A stretch of 64,000 bases of DNA from Streptomyces aurantiacus (GCF_027107535.1 NZ_CP114283.1:2604001-2668000); one strand, 5' to 3'. Counted from the stretch's first letter, positions 9,044-17,630 are shown. A program made the numbers and translations. Notes: a model not told the origin generated them from the letters alone.

Positions 9044-9103
9044 GTACGGCGACTGAGTACGCGGGCGGATGTGCCGTCGGCCACTCCCGCCGACCCTGGT
9101 CAC

Positions 9104-9391
9104 ATGAGTGAGACACCGGTCAAGCAGCAGTCCACCGCCGCCTTCTACGGCCAGGCGGTCGCCTCCTTCGGCGTCGCAGCCGTCGCCACCGCCCTCGGCA
9201 TTTTCCGGCTGGAGGCCGACACCTGGGTGCGCGCCTTCCTGGGAATCGCCGTGCTGTACCTCGTCACCTCGGCGTTCACCCTCGCCAAGGTGATCCGGGA
9301 CCGGCAGGAGGCCGGGCACATCGTCAGCCGTGTCGACCAGGCCCGCCTGGAGAAGCTCCTCGCCGAGCACGACCCCTACGAGAAGCTGTGA
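9104..9391 (+). CDS. YiaA/YiaB-type two-helix membrane protein
   Basis: The product has 95 residues with two membrane helices (AAFYGQAVASFGVAAVATALGIF and WVRAFLGIAVLYLVTSAFTLAKVI). They are separated by a short acidic loop, RLEADTW, and followed by a charged cytoplasmic tail. This matches the YiaAB two-helix domain family, whose function is unknown. ATG 9104 gives MSETPVKQQSTAAFYG, a typical family start; the upstream in-frame extension is not hydrophobic. It may be read through from the acyl-CoA dehydrogenase 60 bases upstream. Confidence 0.8.
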   Translation: MSETPVKQQSTAAFYGQAVASFGVAAVATALGIFRLEADTWVRAFLGIAVLYLVTSAFTLAKVIRDRQEAGHIVSRVDQARLEKLLAEHDPYEKL

Positions 9392-9446
9392 CCTCCGCGC
9401 GGCCACCAGGCCCCGAGGCCGCTTCCCACCGCTCTGAGCGGGCAGT

Positions 9447-9462
9447 CTAAGCGCTCGCTCAG
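9447..9462. promoter_or_regulatory. TetR-type operator in the TetR 2 promoter
   Basis: CTAAGCGCTCGCTCAG has CTAAGC/GCTCAG arms with one mismatch and a 4-base spacer. It has the same spacing and arms as CTAAGCAACTGCTTAG before the MaoC gene (10748-10763). It lies 48 bases before the TetR 2 start and next to a TATGGT -10 candidate at 9472. Confidence 0.6.
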
Positions 9463-9510
9463 TATCGGAGGTATGGTGTTCGTCCTGTCACTGGAAGGGG
9501 CGAACGAGCG

Positions 9511-10137
9511 ATGAGTACGGCGGAGGAGACGGCCGGCGGCGAGATGCAGCCGTGGGCCGAGGTCACCCCTGACGCGGCCCGGCGGCTGCTCGTCGCCGCC
9601 GTGGAGGCCTTCGCCGAGCGCGGGTACCACGCGACGACGACCCGCGACATCGCGGGCCGGGCGGGGATGAGCCCGGCCGCGCTCTACATCCACTACAAGA
9701 CCAAGGAAGAGCTGCTCCACCGGATCAGCAGGATCGGCCACGAGAAGGCCCTCGACATCCTGCGGACGGCGGCCGGCCGCCCCGGCAGCCCGGCCGAGCG
9801 GCTCGCCGACGCCGTGAGCTCCTTCGTCCGCTGGCACGCCGGCGGACGTACCACCGCGCGGGTCGTCCAGTACGAACTGGACTCGCTCGGCGCGGACGCC
9901 CGCGCGGAGATCATCGCCCTGCGCCGCCAGGTCGACGCCGAGGTGCGCGGCATCATCCAGGACGGCGTGGCGGCCGGCGACTTCGACGTCCCCGACGTCC
10001 CGGGCACGACCCTCGCGGTCCTGTCCCTGTGCATCGACGTGGCCCGCTGGTTCAACGTGAACGGCTCGCGGACGCCTGAGGACGTGGGCACCCTGTACGC
10101 GGACCTGGTGCTGAGGATGGTCGGCGCAAGGAGCTAG
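9511..10137 (+). CDS. TetR-family regulator (TetR 2)
   Basis: The product has 208 residues. The DNA-binding domain spans about residues 20-70, with TTTRDIAGRAGMSPAALYIHYKTKEELLH. The C-terminal domain resembles those of fatty-acid or acyl-CoA responsive regulators (LRRQVDAEVRGIIQDGVAAGDFDV). GAAGGGG precedes the ATG. An operator-like dyad lies in its promoter and a close match lies before the MaoC hydratase gene on the other side. Autoregulation and control of that hydratase are inferred. It converges with the MaoC gene, with about 107 GC-rich bases between. Confidence 0.85.
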   Translation: MSTAEETAGGEMQPWAEVTPDAARRLLVAAVEAFAERGYHATTTRDIAGRAGMSPAALYIHYKTKEELLHRISRIGHEKALDILRTAAGRPGSPAERLADAVSSFVRWHAGGRTTARVVQYELDSLGADARAEIIALRRQVDAEVRGIIQDGVAAGDFDVPDVPGTTLAVLSLCIDVARWFNVNGSRTPEDVGTLYADLVLRMVGARS

Positions 10138-10244
10138 TGCCGCGGCAGGCAACGTCCGCCGGGCGCGCGGGACCGAACCGGCGTGCGGCTCCGCCGCCCG
10201 GGCGCGACCGGCGGTGACGGTCCCGCGGTTCGTCCCCGGCCGGG

Positions 10245-10706
10245 TCAGAAGTAGTAGCGGGAGACCGATTCGGCCGCACAGACCGGCTTGTCGCCCCCCT
10301 CGCGCTCCACGGTGAAGCCGACGGACACCTGGACGCCGCCCGGCACCTCGTCGACGCCCGTGATCTTCGCCGTGGCGCGCAGCCGCGAGCCCACCGGGAC
10401 CGGGGCGGGGAAACGCACCTTGTTCGTGCCGTAGTTGACGCCCATCCTGACGCCCTCGACCTTGATCAGCTGAGGTCCGAAGAGCGGCAGCAGCGACAAC
10501 GTGAGGTAGCCATGAGCGATCGTCGTCCCGAAGGGGCCCGCCGCGGCCTTCTCCGGGTCCACATGGATCCACTGGTGATCGCCCGTCGCCTCGGCGAACA
10601 GGTCGATCCGCTTCTGGTCGACCTCCAGCCAGTCGCTGTGCCCCAACTGCTCGCCCACCGCCGCCTTCAGTTCGTCGGCGGACGTGAAGATCCTCGGCTC
10701 TGCCAT
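10245..10706 (-). CDS. MaoC-type (R)-hydratase
   Basis: The product is a 153-residue hot-dog fold protein. The hydratase motif [15 protein letters not shown] contains the catalytic Asp and His, and [17 protein letters not shown] follows, as in PhaJ/MaoC enzymes that hydrate trans-2-enoyl-CoA. The single domain and length are usual for this subgroup. ATG 10706 ([13 protein letters not shown]) has a purine-rich site upstream; the longer upstream frame overlaps the operator and is unlikely to be translated. Its promoter carries the strongest copy of the TetR 2 dyad, so it is probably repressed by that regulator. Confidence 0.88.
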   Translation of the reverse strand: MAEPRIFTSADELKAAVGEQLGHSDWLEVDQKRIDLFAEATGDHQWIHVDPEKAAAGPFGTTIAHGYLTLSLLPLFGPQLIKVEGVRMGVNYGTNKVRFPAPVPVGSRLRATAKITGVDEVPGGVQVSVGFTVEREGGDKPVCAAESVSRYYF

Positions 10707-10740
10707 GTTCCCGGCCTCTCGCGTCGCTGTGTCTCGGAGC

Positions 10741-10769
10741 ACCATGTCTAAGCAACTGCTTAGCATGGT
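10741..10769. promoter_or_regulatory. TetR-type operator before the MaoC gene
   Basis: The perfect core CTAAGCA-AC-TGCTTAG (10748-10763) is flanked by ACCATG and CATGGT, giving a 29-base near-palindrome with one extra base on the left. It is centred about 50 bases before the MaoC start and matches the dyad in the TetR 2 promoter. Confidence 0.7.
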
Positions 10770-10828
10770 CGCGGAGGAGTCCCCTGTCAACGGACCGGAA
10801 GCCTGACGGGCTGGGTAGGGTTCGGGGG

Positions 10829-11320
10829 ATGCCCCAGATTCCCGAGAAGATCCACGAGCTCACGGTCGGCCAGCTGTCGGCCCGCAGCGGAGCCGCCGTC
10901 TCGGCCCTGCACTTCTACGAGTCCAAGGGCCTGATCAACAGCCGCCGCACCGCGGGCAACCAGCGCCGCTACCACCGTGACGCCCTGCGCCGGGTCGCTT
11001 TCGTACGAGCCGCGCAGCGCGTCGGCATCCCGCTGGCCACGATCCGCGACGCCCTCGCCGAACTGCCGGAGGAACGCACGCCGACCCGCGAGGACTGGGC
11101 CCGTCTCTCCGAGGCCTGGCGCTCCGAACTCGACGAGCGGATAAAGCAGTTGGGCCGCCTGCGGGATCACCTCACCGACTGCATCGGCTGCGGCTGCCTC
11201 TCCCTGGAGACCTGCGTGCTGTCCAACCCCGACGACGTCTTCGGCGAGCGGCAGAGCGGCTCCCGCCTCATGGTGGAGCGCGGCGGTCGGCGCGGGAACA
11301 GGACGCAGGAGAAGGAGTAA
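10829..11320 (+). CDS. soxR: Redox-sensitive MerR-family activator SoxR
   Basis: The product has 163 residues. The MerR DNA-binding domain ([24 protein letters not shown] ... [21 protein letters not shown]) is followed by a dimer helix and the [2Fe-2S] cluster motif [12 protein letters not shown] at about residues 119-130. The four cysteines are all present. In Streptomyces, SoxR senses redox-active small molecules rather than superoxide as in enteric bacteria; that is family knowledge. TAGGGT at 10816-10821 lies seven bases before the ATG, so the mRNA is probably leaderless. Target genes usually carry a SoxR box; none is obvious in this window. Confidence 0.93.
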   Translation: MPQIPEKIHELTVGQLSARSGAAVSALHFYESKGLINSRRTAGNQRRYHRDALRRVAFVRAAQRVGIPLATIRDALAELPEERTPTREDWARLSEAWRSELDERIKQLGRLRDHLTDCIGCGCLSLETCVLSNPDDVFGERQSGSRLMVERGGRRGNRTQEKE

Positions 11321-11363
11321 GGACCCCGGGAACCGCCGCTGAGACAGCCCCCGGGTGCCCCGC

Positions 11364-12431
11364 TCACTCGTACTCCGTGCCGCCCTTGCGCGTCAGGTAC
11401 GCGGGACTGACCGCCTTGGCGACGGCCCGGCCGCCCGTCACCGGGCTGTACCGCTCGGTGGCCGACCGGATCACGACCCCCTCGCGCAGATGGAGCCCCT
11501 GCCCCGAGACCGTCTCGCGCCCGGAGGCGAACTCCAGCACCCGGCCGATGTCGTACGGGCCCTCGTGCAGCCGTGGTACGAGCGGCAGCTCGCCGGTGAG
11601 CAGCTCCGCGGCGTCCAGCCAGCGGACCTCGCCGTCGATCTCCGCGGACACGTCGAACACCGCGTACCCGAGCGTCTCGCGGCGGCCGTCGGCGCCGTAC
11701 GTCAGATCCTGCACGCCCGCCCCGTACACCTCGCCGAAGATGCCGACCCGGCGCGCCCCGAGCCGCTCGGCGAGCCGGTCCGCGGCCTGCGCGACCGCGT
11801 GGCCGTGGACGGCGCGCCAGTACAGATTGCGCGGGTCCTCCTTCAGTGCCAGGTACTTGGCGCCGAAGCCCTTCGAGGAGACCTGGACGCGGCCGTCCCC
11901 GGCGAAGTACGTGAGCAGGCAGGCCGAGCCGTGCAGTTTCTCGGTCAGGACCACGTCCTCGCCCGGAGTGAAGATGTCCGGATACCGCTGGATGTTCTCG
12001 ATGTCGACCCAGGGCAGCAGGTCGGGAGCCGCCTCCACGTCGCCGTTCATGGTCGGCGGGATGGGCGGCACCCATTTCGTGACGCCGAGCCGCTCCGCGA
12101 AGTCCGTGCCCTCGGCCGCGGCCCGGGCGAGGTCGACACCGGCCAGCGCCTTCGGCCGGCAGACGATCCCCTGCGACAGCTCGCCGCGCAGCCGGACCGC
12201 CTTCACCCGGTCCGAGCGACTGCCCGCGAGGCGCCCGGTCAGCCCCAGCTCCTCGATCAGCTCCTCCGGCAGCACGGACTGCTCAGGGATGTAGACGGCG
12301 CTCTCACCGGTGCGGTACGCCCCCTTGGCGACCACGGCACGGTACAGGCCCACCTGGGCCAGCTCGAGCGCGTCGGCGTTCGGATGCTCGTGGACGGTCA
12401 GCACTTCGGCGGTGACGCGCAGCGTCGACAT
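11364..12431 (-). CDS. ATP-dependent RNA ligase, Rnl5 (DraRnl)-like
   Basis: The product has 355 residues. The N-terminal OB-type domain (residues 1-115, similar to the tRNA-binding fold: VTAEVLTVHEHPNADALELAQVG) is followed by a nucleotidyltransferase domain. The nucleophile is Lys165 in motif I (TEKLHGSA), and motif IV is LREGVVIRS near residue 325. This matches the RNA ligase family first studied in Deinococcus radiodurans, which joins 3'-OH and 5'-phosphate ends of nicked RNA, probably in repair. The ATG has GAGGAG upstream. No RtcB, Pnkp or other RNA repair gene is adjacent. The length equals the usual family length. The substrate in Streptomyces is unknown. Confidence 0.87.
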   Translation of the reverse strand: MSTLRVTAEVLTVHEHPNADALELAQVGLYRAVVAKGAYRTGESAVYIPEQSVLPEELIEELGLTGRLAGSRSDRVKAVRLRGELSQGIVCRPKALAGVDLARAAAEGTDFAERLGVTKWVPPIPPTMNGDVEAAPDLLPWVDIENIQRYPDIFTPGEDVVLTEKLHGSACLLTYFAGDGRVQVSSKGFGAKYLALKEDPRNLYWRAVHGHAVAQAADRLAERLGARRVGIFGEVYGAGVQDLTYGADGRRETLGYAVFDVSAEIDGEVRWLDAAELLTGELPLVPRLHEGPYDIGRVLEFASGRETVSGQGLHLREGVVIRSATERYSPVTGGRAVAKAVSPAYLTRKGGTEYE

Positions 12432-12523
12432 GGCGGGGCTCCTCGGGTCCTCAGGGCGGTGTCATCGCCTCCAACTGTCCGGACGGTAAAGGGGTGGAGC
12501 GACAGATTTTGGGGCTGCTACGG

Positions 12524-13264
12524 TCACGGCCGCCGATCGGAGGACTGTGCCGCGGACCTGTACTGGACCAGGGCCTCCGTCACCAACTGGGCGTTCGAAA
12601 CGGCCCGTTGCCCGTCGGGCAGGACCAGGGTGTCCTCCAGGCCGATGCGCGTCGCCAGGCCGAGACGCGCGGCGAGACGCAGTACGGGCCAGGCGCCGCC
12701 CTCCTCCCCGTGCAGCAGGACGGGGCGGCCGTGAGCCGTGCCGAGGGCGGCCAGCAGCTCCCCGGCCGAGGCCACGGCCGAGCCGGGGCCGGGGTCGGTC
12801 ACCTCCGCCAGGACGCGCAGCACCCGCGGCCCGAGCGGTGACGCCGCGAACCGCGCGGCCGCGTCCGTGCCGGACCAGATGCCCGCCTCCACGCCCACGC
12901 CCCGCTCCAGCAGCGCCGCGGCCACCTTCTCCGCCCCCGGCTCGTGCCAGTTGACCGAAGCGTGGTCCGGCAGGACGGTCCACTCATGGACGCGCGCGAC
13001 CCGGGCCGCCGGGTCGGGCTCGGCCCAGGCGCCGGTCGTCACCCCGACGGGGACGCCGGTCCGGGAACGAATCTCCTCCAGCGTCGCCGCAACCGCTTTC
13101 GCCGACAGAGTGTCCTGTCCACAGGGAGACTTGGGATGCACATGGATGTCCGACGCCCCGGCCGCGACGGCCTCCGCCGCGGAGCCGGCCATGGCTCCCG
13201 GCGACAGCGGCACGAGCGCGCCGTCGCCGGACCCGCGCCCCCCGTTCACACACACCTGCACCAT
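12524..13264 (-). CDS. BKACE (3-keto-5-aminohexanoate cleavage-like) protein
   Basis: The product is a 246-residue TIM-barrel type protein with the metal-binding His pair in ASDIHVHPKSPCG. It has GVTTGAWAEPDP and HASVNWHEPGAEKVAAAL, typical of a shortened actinobacterial branch of the beta-keto acid cleavage enzymes. Family members condense a beta-keto acid with acetyl-CoA using zinc. This branch is about 30 residues shorter than the founding enzyme, so the substrate is open. ATG 13264 gives MVQVCVNGGRG, the family-like start, though the ribosome site is weak. It diverges from the small gene at 13318. Confidence 0.75.
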   Translation of the reverse strand: MVQVCVNGGRGSGDGALVPLSPGAMAGSAAEAVAAGASDIHVHPKSPCGQDTLSAKAVAATLEEIRSRTGVPVGVTTGAWAEPDPAARVARVHEWTVLPDHASVNWHEPGAEKVAAALLERGVGVEAGIWSGTDAAARFAASPLGPRVLRVLAEVTDPGPGSAVASAGELLAALGTAHGRPVLLHGEEGGAWPVLRLAARLGLATRIGLEDTLVLPDGQRAVSNAQLVTEALVQYRSAAQSSDRRP

Positions 13265-13317
13265 GCCCCGATGGTGCCAGACGCCACCGACAGTCCCAGC
13301 CCAAGGAGGAACCGGCG

Positions 13318-13836
13318 ATGAGCCTGGCGATCTGCTCACTCAAGTGGGAAGCCGCGCACACGGGGGCGCAGAAGATCACGTACGACAGCGACGGGTACCA
13401 CCTCGTGCGGTTCCCGTACGTCACGGGGGAGGAGCAGTACGACCCCTGGGACATGCACGACCCGGCGAAGGGCGGCGACGCACCGTCGGTCTTCCCGGAC
13501 GCCCGCTCGGGCCTGATCTGGCCCAGTCATGACGGCTGGGGCGTCCTGTCCGCGATGGTCTTCTGGACGGCCGACTCCGTCGGTCTCGAGTACCGGGCAC
13601 GCTTCGTCCGGGACCCGCTGAACCTCTCGACGGGCTACGACTCCACGGCGACGACCGACATCGGACCCACCCGCGGCGGCCAGTACCGCACCTACATGTG
13701 GCAGATGTTCGTCCACCCGCAGACGCCGCTCGGGCTGAAGATCTCCGTGCGCGGCAAGGGGGACACGAAGATCCGCTCACGGCTGATGCTCGCCGAGTTC
13801 AAGCTCGCCATCCACACGGACGTGAAGACGCCCTAG
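13318..13836 (+). CDS. Uncharacterised protein, 172 aa
   Basis: I do not recognise this family. The ATG follows a strong AAGGAGG site, codon use is normal, and a hairpin follows the stop. The protein is rich in aromatic residues and beta-type segments (WGVLSAMVFWTADSVGLEYRARFVRD, YRTYMWQMFVHPQTPLG). It lacks a signal peptide or membrane helix and ends in a basic segment, FKLAIHTDVKTP. The pattern could be a small all-beta binding domain. It is a single-gene unit between the BKACE gene (divergent) and a convergent zinc-ribbon protein gene. Confidence 0.7.
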   Translation: MSLAICSLKWEAAHTGAQKITYDSDGYHLVRFPYVTGEEQYDPWDMHDPAKGGDAPSVFPDARSGLIWPSHDGWGVLSAMVFWTADSVGLEYRARFVRDPLNLSTGYDSTATTDIGPTRGGQYRTYMWQMFVHPQTPLGLKISVRGKGDTKIRSRLMLAEFKLAIHTDVKTP

Positions 13837-13842
13837 CCGCTC

Positions 13843-13875
13843 GCGGGGGCGCGGCTCCGGCAGGCGCACCCCCGC
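13843..13875. terminator. Hairpin between convergent genes
   Basis: GCGGGGG and CCCCCGC arms (7 bp) flank a GC-rich loop that can pair further (GCGC ... GCGC). The hairpin starts seven bases after the stop of the 13318 gene and five bases before the end of the convergent gene at 13881, so it can serve both. Confidence 0.55.
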
Positions 13876-13880
13876 CACCG

Positions 13881-14489
13881 CTAGCTCGCGGCCGCCATGA
13901 GCAGTCGTCCCCGCCTGCAGTCCGCCAGTGCCTCGGGGGTGAGGACCGGTCGGGGCACCACGATGCCGCACGCCGTGCAGACCGGGCCCGAGGACGGTTC
14001 GTGGGCCAGGTCGTATTTCCAGGTGAGGCGCTCGCCCGTGCAGACCGGGCAGGCGGAGCCCGGCTCGCGCTCCAGGGCGGCGATCAGCCGGCGCAGCACC
14101 TCGGCCATCGGCTCATGGGGGTGGACCCGCGGGTCGTCGCACCAGGCGACCCCGAAGCCGCCCCAGGTGAGCCGGTGCCAGTCGTCCACGCTGCCGGGGC
14201 TGCGCAGACCGTCGTGCTTCTCCTTCTTGCGGCGCTGGGCGAATCCGGCCTCGTAGGCGAGCCAGACGGAGCGGGCCTCCTCCAGTTCGTCCAGTGCGGC
14301 CACGAGCCGCGCTGGATCGGGGGACCGGTCCTCGGGGCCGAAGCCGGCCCGGGAGCACAGATGGTCCCAGGTCGCCCGGTGACCGTAAGGAGCGAACCGC
14401 TCAAGGCACTTGCGCAGTGAATAGCGCCGCAGTGCCAGATCGCTCCTCGGGTCGCGCACCTGTCTCGCCAGACTCCGGAAACCCGCCAT
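13881..14489 (-). CDS. Uncharacterised protein with C-terminal zinc ribbon
   Basis: The product has 202 residues. The N-terminal two thirds is helical and charged (LARQVRDPRSDLALRRYSLRKCLERFAPYGHR, RRKKEKHDG). The C-terminus holds CPVC...CTAC (about residues 147-174), a treble-clef or zinc-ribbon pattern. GGAGG lies eight bases before ATG 14489. There is no known domain name that I can give with confidence. The ribbon suggests nucleic-acid or protein binding, which is inference. The promoter region is the long gap to the left of the penicillin acylase-type gene. Confidence 0.7.
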   Translation of the reverse strand: MAGFRSLARQVRDPRSDLALRRYSLRKCLERFAPYGHRATWDHLCSRAGFGPEDRSPDPARLVAALDELEEARSVWLAYEAGFAQRRKKEKHDGLRSPGSVDDWHRLTWGGFGVAWCDDPRVHPHEPMAEVLRRLIAALEREPGSACPVCTGERLTWKYDLAHEPSSGPVCTACGIVVPRPVLTPEALADCRRGRLLMAAAS

Positions 14490-14821
14490 CGCCCTGCACC
14501 TCCGTCACACCTGCACCTGTACTTCGGTCACTTCGGCGTCGTCGTCCTGAGGACGTCGCCGAATAGACGTATCGACACGCGATTCGGCTCCATCTGTTTT
14601 TCGACGACCCCCGCAAAGCCGCCAATCGGCTGACATTCGGCCATCCGCAAGGCGGTTGTCGGTCGTCTGCCCTGTGCTTTCCGGCCGTCGGCCGGCTGCG
14701 GTCGGCGGTCCGTGGGAGCTTCTTCGGCCCCTCCGGCGCCAAAAGTGACGCATGTTCATCTTCAAACTCGGGGATACCGGCGGTAACATCCCGGGCCACC
14801 CCCCGTCGCGAGGAGCCAGCC
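14490..14821. other. Divergent promoter region, no gene seen
   Basis: These 332 bases lie between the zinc-ribbon protein gene (minus) and the secreted acylase gene (plus). I see no convincing reading frame or RNA gene. The region has lower GC than the flanks (for example CATCTGTTTTTCGACG and CATGTTCATCTTCAAACTC), as expected of promoters. CGAGGAG lies just before ATG 14822. Confidence 0.5.
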
Positions 14822-17611
14822 ATGCCCCGGCGTACCCCACGCACCATCCTCGACAGACTGAGAACTCCCCGCAGATTCCCCAAGTTCCTCATGGGCGCTT
14901 CCATATGCGTCCTCGTCGCCGGTCTTTTGTCACCGCTTTCCCAGGCGGCCGCCGCCGACACCACCGTCCTGGCCGCCGACGACCACTGCGGCGGCCAGTG
15001 TTCCGACATCCTCCCGGCGGGCCAGAACGGGAACGCCACCCTCGCCCAGATCCTCCTGAACCAGGCCTTCGGCAGTCAGCCCGCACACGCGGACGACCAG
15101 CTCGCGCCCTATGGCAACCTCGCCTCGGGCTACTCCGGCCTCACCGACGCCAAGATCAACGACTTCTTCCGGGACGCCTCGTTCGGGGTCCCCGCCGACC
15201 AGGTCGAGTCGACCCTGAAGCCGGCCGGCCGCACCGATGTCACGATCGTCCGCGACAAGAAGACCGGTGTGCCGCACATCACAGGCACCACCCGCTACGG
15301 AACCGAGTTCGGCGCCGGATACGCGGCCGCCCAGGACCGGCTCTGGCTGATGGACGTCTTCCGGCACGTCGGACGCGGCAAACTGACCCCCTTCGCGGGC
15401 GGAGCCCCCTCCAACCAGGGCCTGGAGCAGGAGTTCTGGCGCCACGCCCCCTACACCGAGGCCGACCTGCAGGCGCAGATCGACAGCGCCGTCGCCACGA
15501 ACGGCGCCCGCGGCCAGCAGGCCCTCGCCGACGTCAAGGCCTACATCGCCGGCATCAACGCCTACATCGACGCCTCCGAGAGCGGCCGCTACTTCCCCGG
15601 CGAGTACGTCCTGACCGGCCACAAGGACTCCGTCACCAACGCCGGGACCATCGAGAAGTTCAAGGAGACCGACCTGGTCGCCCTCGCCTCGGTCATCGGC
15701 GCGCTCTTCGGCTCAGGAGGCGGCGGCGAGGTCAACAACGCCATCTCGCTCCTCGCCGCCCAGTCCAAGTACGGCGTCGAGGAGGGCACCAAGGTCTGGG
15801 AGTCCTTCCGCGAACGCAACGACCCCGAGGCCGTCCTCACCCTCCACAACGGCGAGAGCTTCCCGTACGCGACCAAGCCGAGCAGCCCGCAGGGCGAGGC
15901 CCTCCCCGACGCCGGCTCGGTCGCCGGCGAGCCGCTCGTCCACGACCGCACCGGCAGCGCGGCCACGTCCACGGCCACGAAGACCTCGGCCGCGGCGACC
16001 GCCGGCGCCCTCGGCTCGGCGAAGCGCGGCATGTCCAACGCCCTCGTCGTCAGCGGCAAGCACACCGCGAGCGGCAACCCCATCGCCGTCTTCGGTCCCC
16101 AGACCGGCTACTTCGCGCCCCAGCTGCTCATGCTCCAGGAGATCCAGGGCCCCGGTCTCAGCGCCCGCGGCGCCTCCTTCGCCGGACTGAGCATGTACGT
16201 CGAACTCGGCCGCGGCCAGGACTACGCGTGGAGCGCCACGACCTCCGGCCAGGACATCATCGACACCTACGCGGTCGAGCTGTGCCAGGACGACACCCAC
16301 TACCTCCACCGCGGCACCTGCACCCCCATGGAGAAGATCGAGCAGACCAACGCCTGGAAGCCCACCACGGCCGACGGCACCGCGGCCGGCTCGTACCGCA
16401 TGCAGGTCTGGCGGACGAAGTACGGCCCGGTGACGCACCGCGCCACGGTCGGCGGCAAGAAGGTCGCGTACACCACCCTGCGCTCCTCCTACATGCACGA
16501 GGCCGACTCGATCATCGGCTTCCAGATGCTCAACGACCCGGACTACGTGAAGAGCCCGCAGACCTTCCAGTCGGCGGTGCAGCACATCAACTACACCTTC
16601 AACTGGTTCTACGCCGACTCGAAGCACACCGCGTACTACAACAGCGGTGACAACCCGGTGCGTGCCACCGGCGTCGACGCCGAGTTCCCGGTCTGGGCGC
16701 GGCCGGCGTACGAGTGGAAGAACTGGACGCCCACCACGAACACCGCCGACTACACCCCGGCGTCCGCCCACCCCCACTCCATCGACCAAGACTACTACAT
16801 CTCCTGGAACAACAAGCAGGCCAAGGACTACACCACGGCTTCCTGGGGCAACGGCTCCGTGCACCGCGGCAACCTCCTGGAGGACCGGGTGAAGAAGCTG
16901 GTCACCGCGGGCGGCGTGACCAGGGCCTCGCTCACCAAGGCGATGGCCGACGCCGCACTGGCCGACCTGCGCGCCGAGGACGTCCTGCCCGAACTGCTGA
17001 AGGTCGTCAAGAGCTCGCCGGTCACCGACCCGGCGGCCGCGGCGGCCGTGACCAGGCTGTCCGACTGGGTGACGGCCGGCGCCAAGCGCAAGGAGAGCTC
17101 GGCCGGCTCGAAGGCGTACGCCAACGCCGAGGCGATCCGCATCCTGGACGCCTGGTGGCCGCTGCTGGTGAAGGCCGAGTTCGAACCAGGCCTCGGCAGC
17201 GACCTCTACACCGCCATGACGAACAACCTCCCGGTGGACGAGGCACCGTCGGCCGGACACGGGCCCACCGGCTCGCACGCCGGAAGCTCCTTCCAGTACG
17301 GCTGGTGGAGCTACGTCCACAAGGACATCCGGGCCGTGCTCGGCGAGTCCGTGCAGGGCGGCCTCGCCAAGCCGTACTGCGGCAACGGCAGCCTCAGCGC
17401 CTGCCGGGACATCCTGGTCGCCACCCTCAAGACGGCGGCCGGCCGCACCGCGGCCCAGGTCTACCCCGGCGACGAGCTCTGCTCGGCGGGCGACCAGTGG
17501 TGCGCCGACTCGGTCAACCAGCGGACGCTGGGCGGCATCAAGCACAACAAGATCAGCTGGCAGAACCGGCCGACCTACCAGCAGGTCGTGGAGTTCCCCT
17601 CGCACCGGTGA
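14822..17611 (+). CDS. Secreted penicillin acylase-family Ntn hydrolase
   Basis: The 929-residue precursor has a long basic n-region and hydrophobic core (ASICVLVAGLLSPLSQAAAA) forming a signal peptide. The alpha-chain region has GTEFGAGYAAAQDRLWLMDVFRHVGRGKL, the family signature. After a Gly/Ala/Thr linker, the likely processing site is GM-SNALVVSGKHTASG with Ser405 as the N-terminal nucleophile. Downstream Asn in NALVV and HGPTGSHAGSSFQYG in the beta chain fit the family. Most relatives have Gly before the Ser; here it is Met. The enzymes cleave amides such as acyl-homoserine lactones, aculeacin or penicillins; which one is not decidable. It is a monocistronic, extracellular enzyme. Confidence 0.9.
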   Translation: MPRRTPRTILDRLRTPRRFPKFLMGASICVLVAGLLSPLSQAAAADTTVLAADDHCGGQCSDILPAGQNGNATLAQILLNQAFGSQPAHADDQLAPYGNLASGYSGLTDAKINDFFRDASFGVPADQVESTLKPAGRTDVTIVRDKKTGVPHITGTTRYGTEFGAGYAAAQDRLWLMDVFRHVGRGKLTPFAGGAPSNQGLEQEFWRHAPYTEADLQAQIDSAVATNGARGQQALADVKAYIAGINAYIDASESGRYFPGEYVLTGHKDSVTNAGTIEKFKETDLVALASVIGALFGSGGGGEVNNAISLLAAQSKYGVEEGTKVWESFRERNDPEAVLTLHNGESFPYATKPSSPQGEALPDAGSVAGEPLVHDRTGSAATSTATKTSAAATAGALGSAKRGMSNALVVSGKHTASGNPIAVFGPQTGYFAPQLLMLQEIQGPGLSARGASFAGLSMYVELGRGQDYAWSATTSGQDIIDTYAVELCQDDTHYLHRGTCTPMEKIEQTNAWKPTTADGTAAGSYRMQVWRTKYGPVTHRATVGGKKVAYTTLRSSYMHEADSIIGFQMLNDPDYVKSPQTFQSAVQHINYTFNWFYADSKHTAYYNSGDNPVRATGVDAEFPVWARPAYEWKNWTPTTNTADYTPASAHPHSIDQDYYISWNNKQAKDYTTASWGNGSVHRGNLLEDRVKKLVTAGGVTRASLTKAMADAALADLRAEDVLPELLKVVKSSPVTDPAAAAAVTRLSDWVTAGAKRKESSAGSKAYANAEAIRILDAWWPLLVKAEFEPGLGSDLYTAMTNNLPVDEAPSAGHGPTGSHAGSSFQYGWWSYVHKDIRAVLGESVQGGLAKPYCGNGSLSACRDILVATLKTAAGRTAAQVYPGDELCSAGDQWCADSVNQRTLGGIKHNKISWQNRPTYQQVVEFPSHR

Positions 17612-17630
17612 CGTGAGTACGGGCGGCGGG

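Noticed and set aside
10829..11320. SoxR box controlling neighbours
   Set aside because: I looked for a matching inverted repeat near the neighbouring promoters and saw none that was convincing.
14752..17605. Long frames in both directions across the acylase gene
   Set aside because: The plus-strand frame at 14822 has signal peptide and catalytic motifs; the others have only Arg/Pro/Gly-rich sequence.
14822..17611. Beta-lactam resistance or penicillin production gene
   Set aside because: The family name is historical; members also cleave other amides and no biosynthetic genes are nearby.
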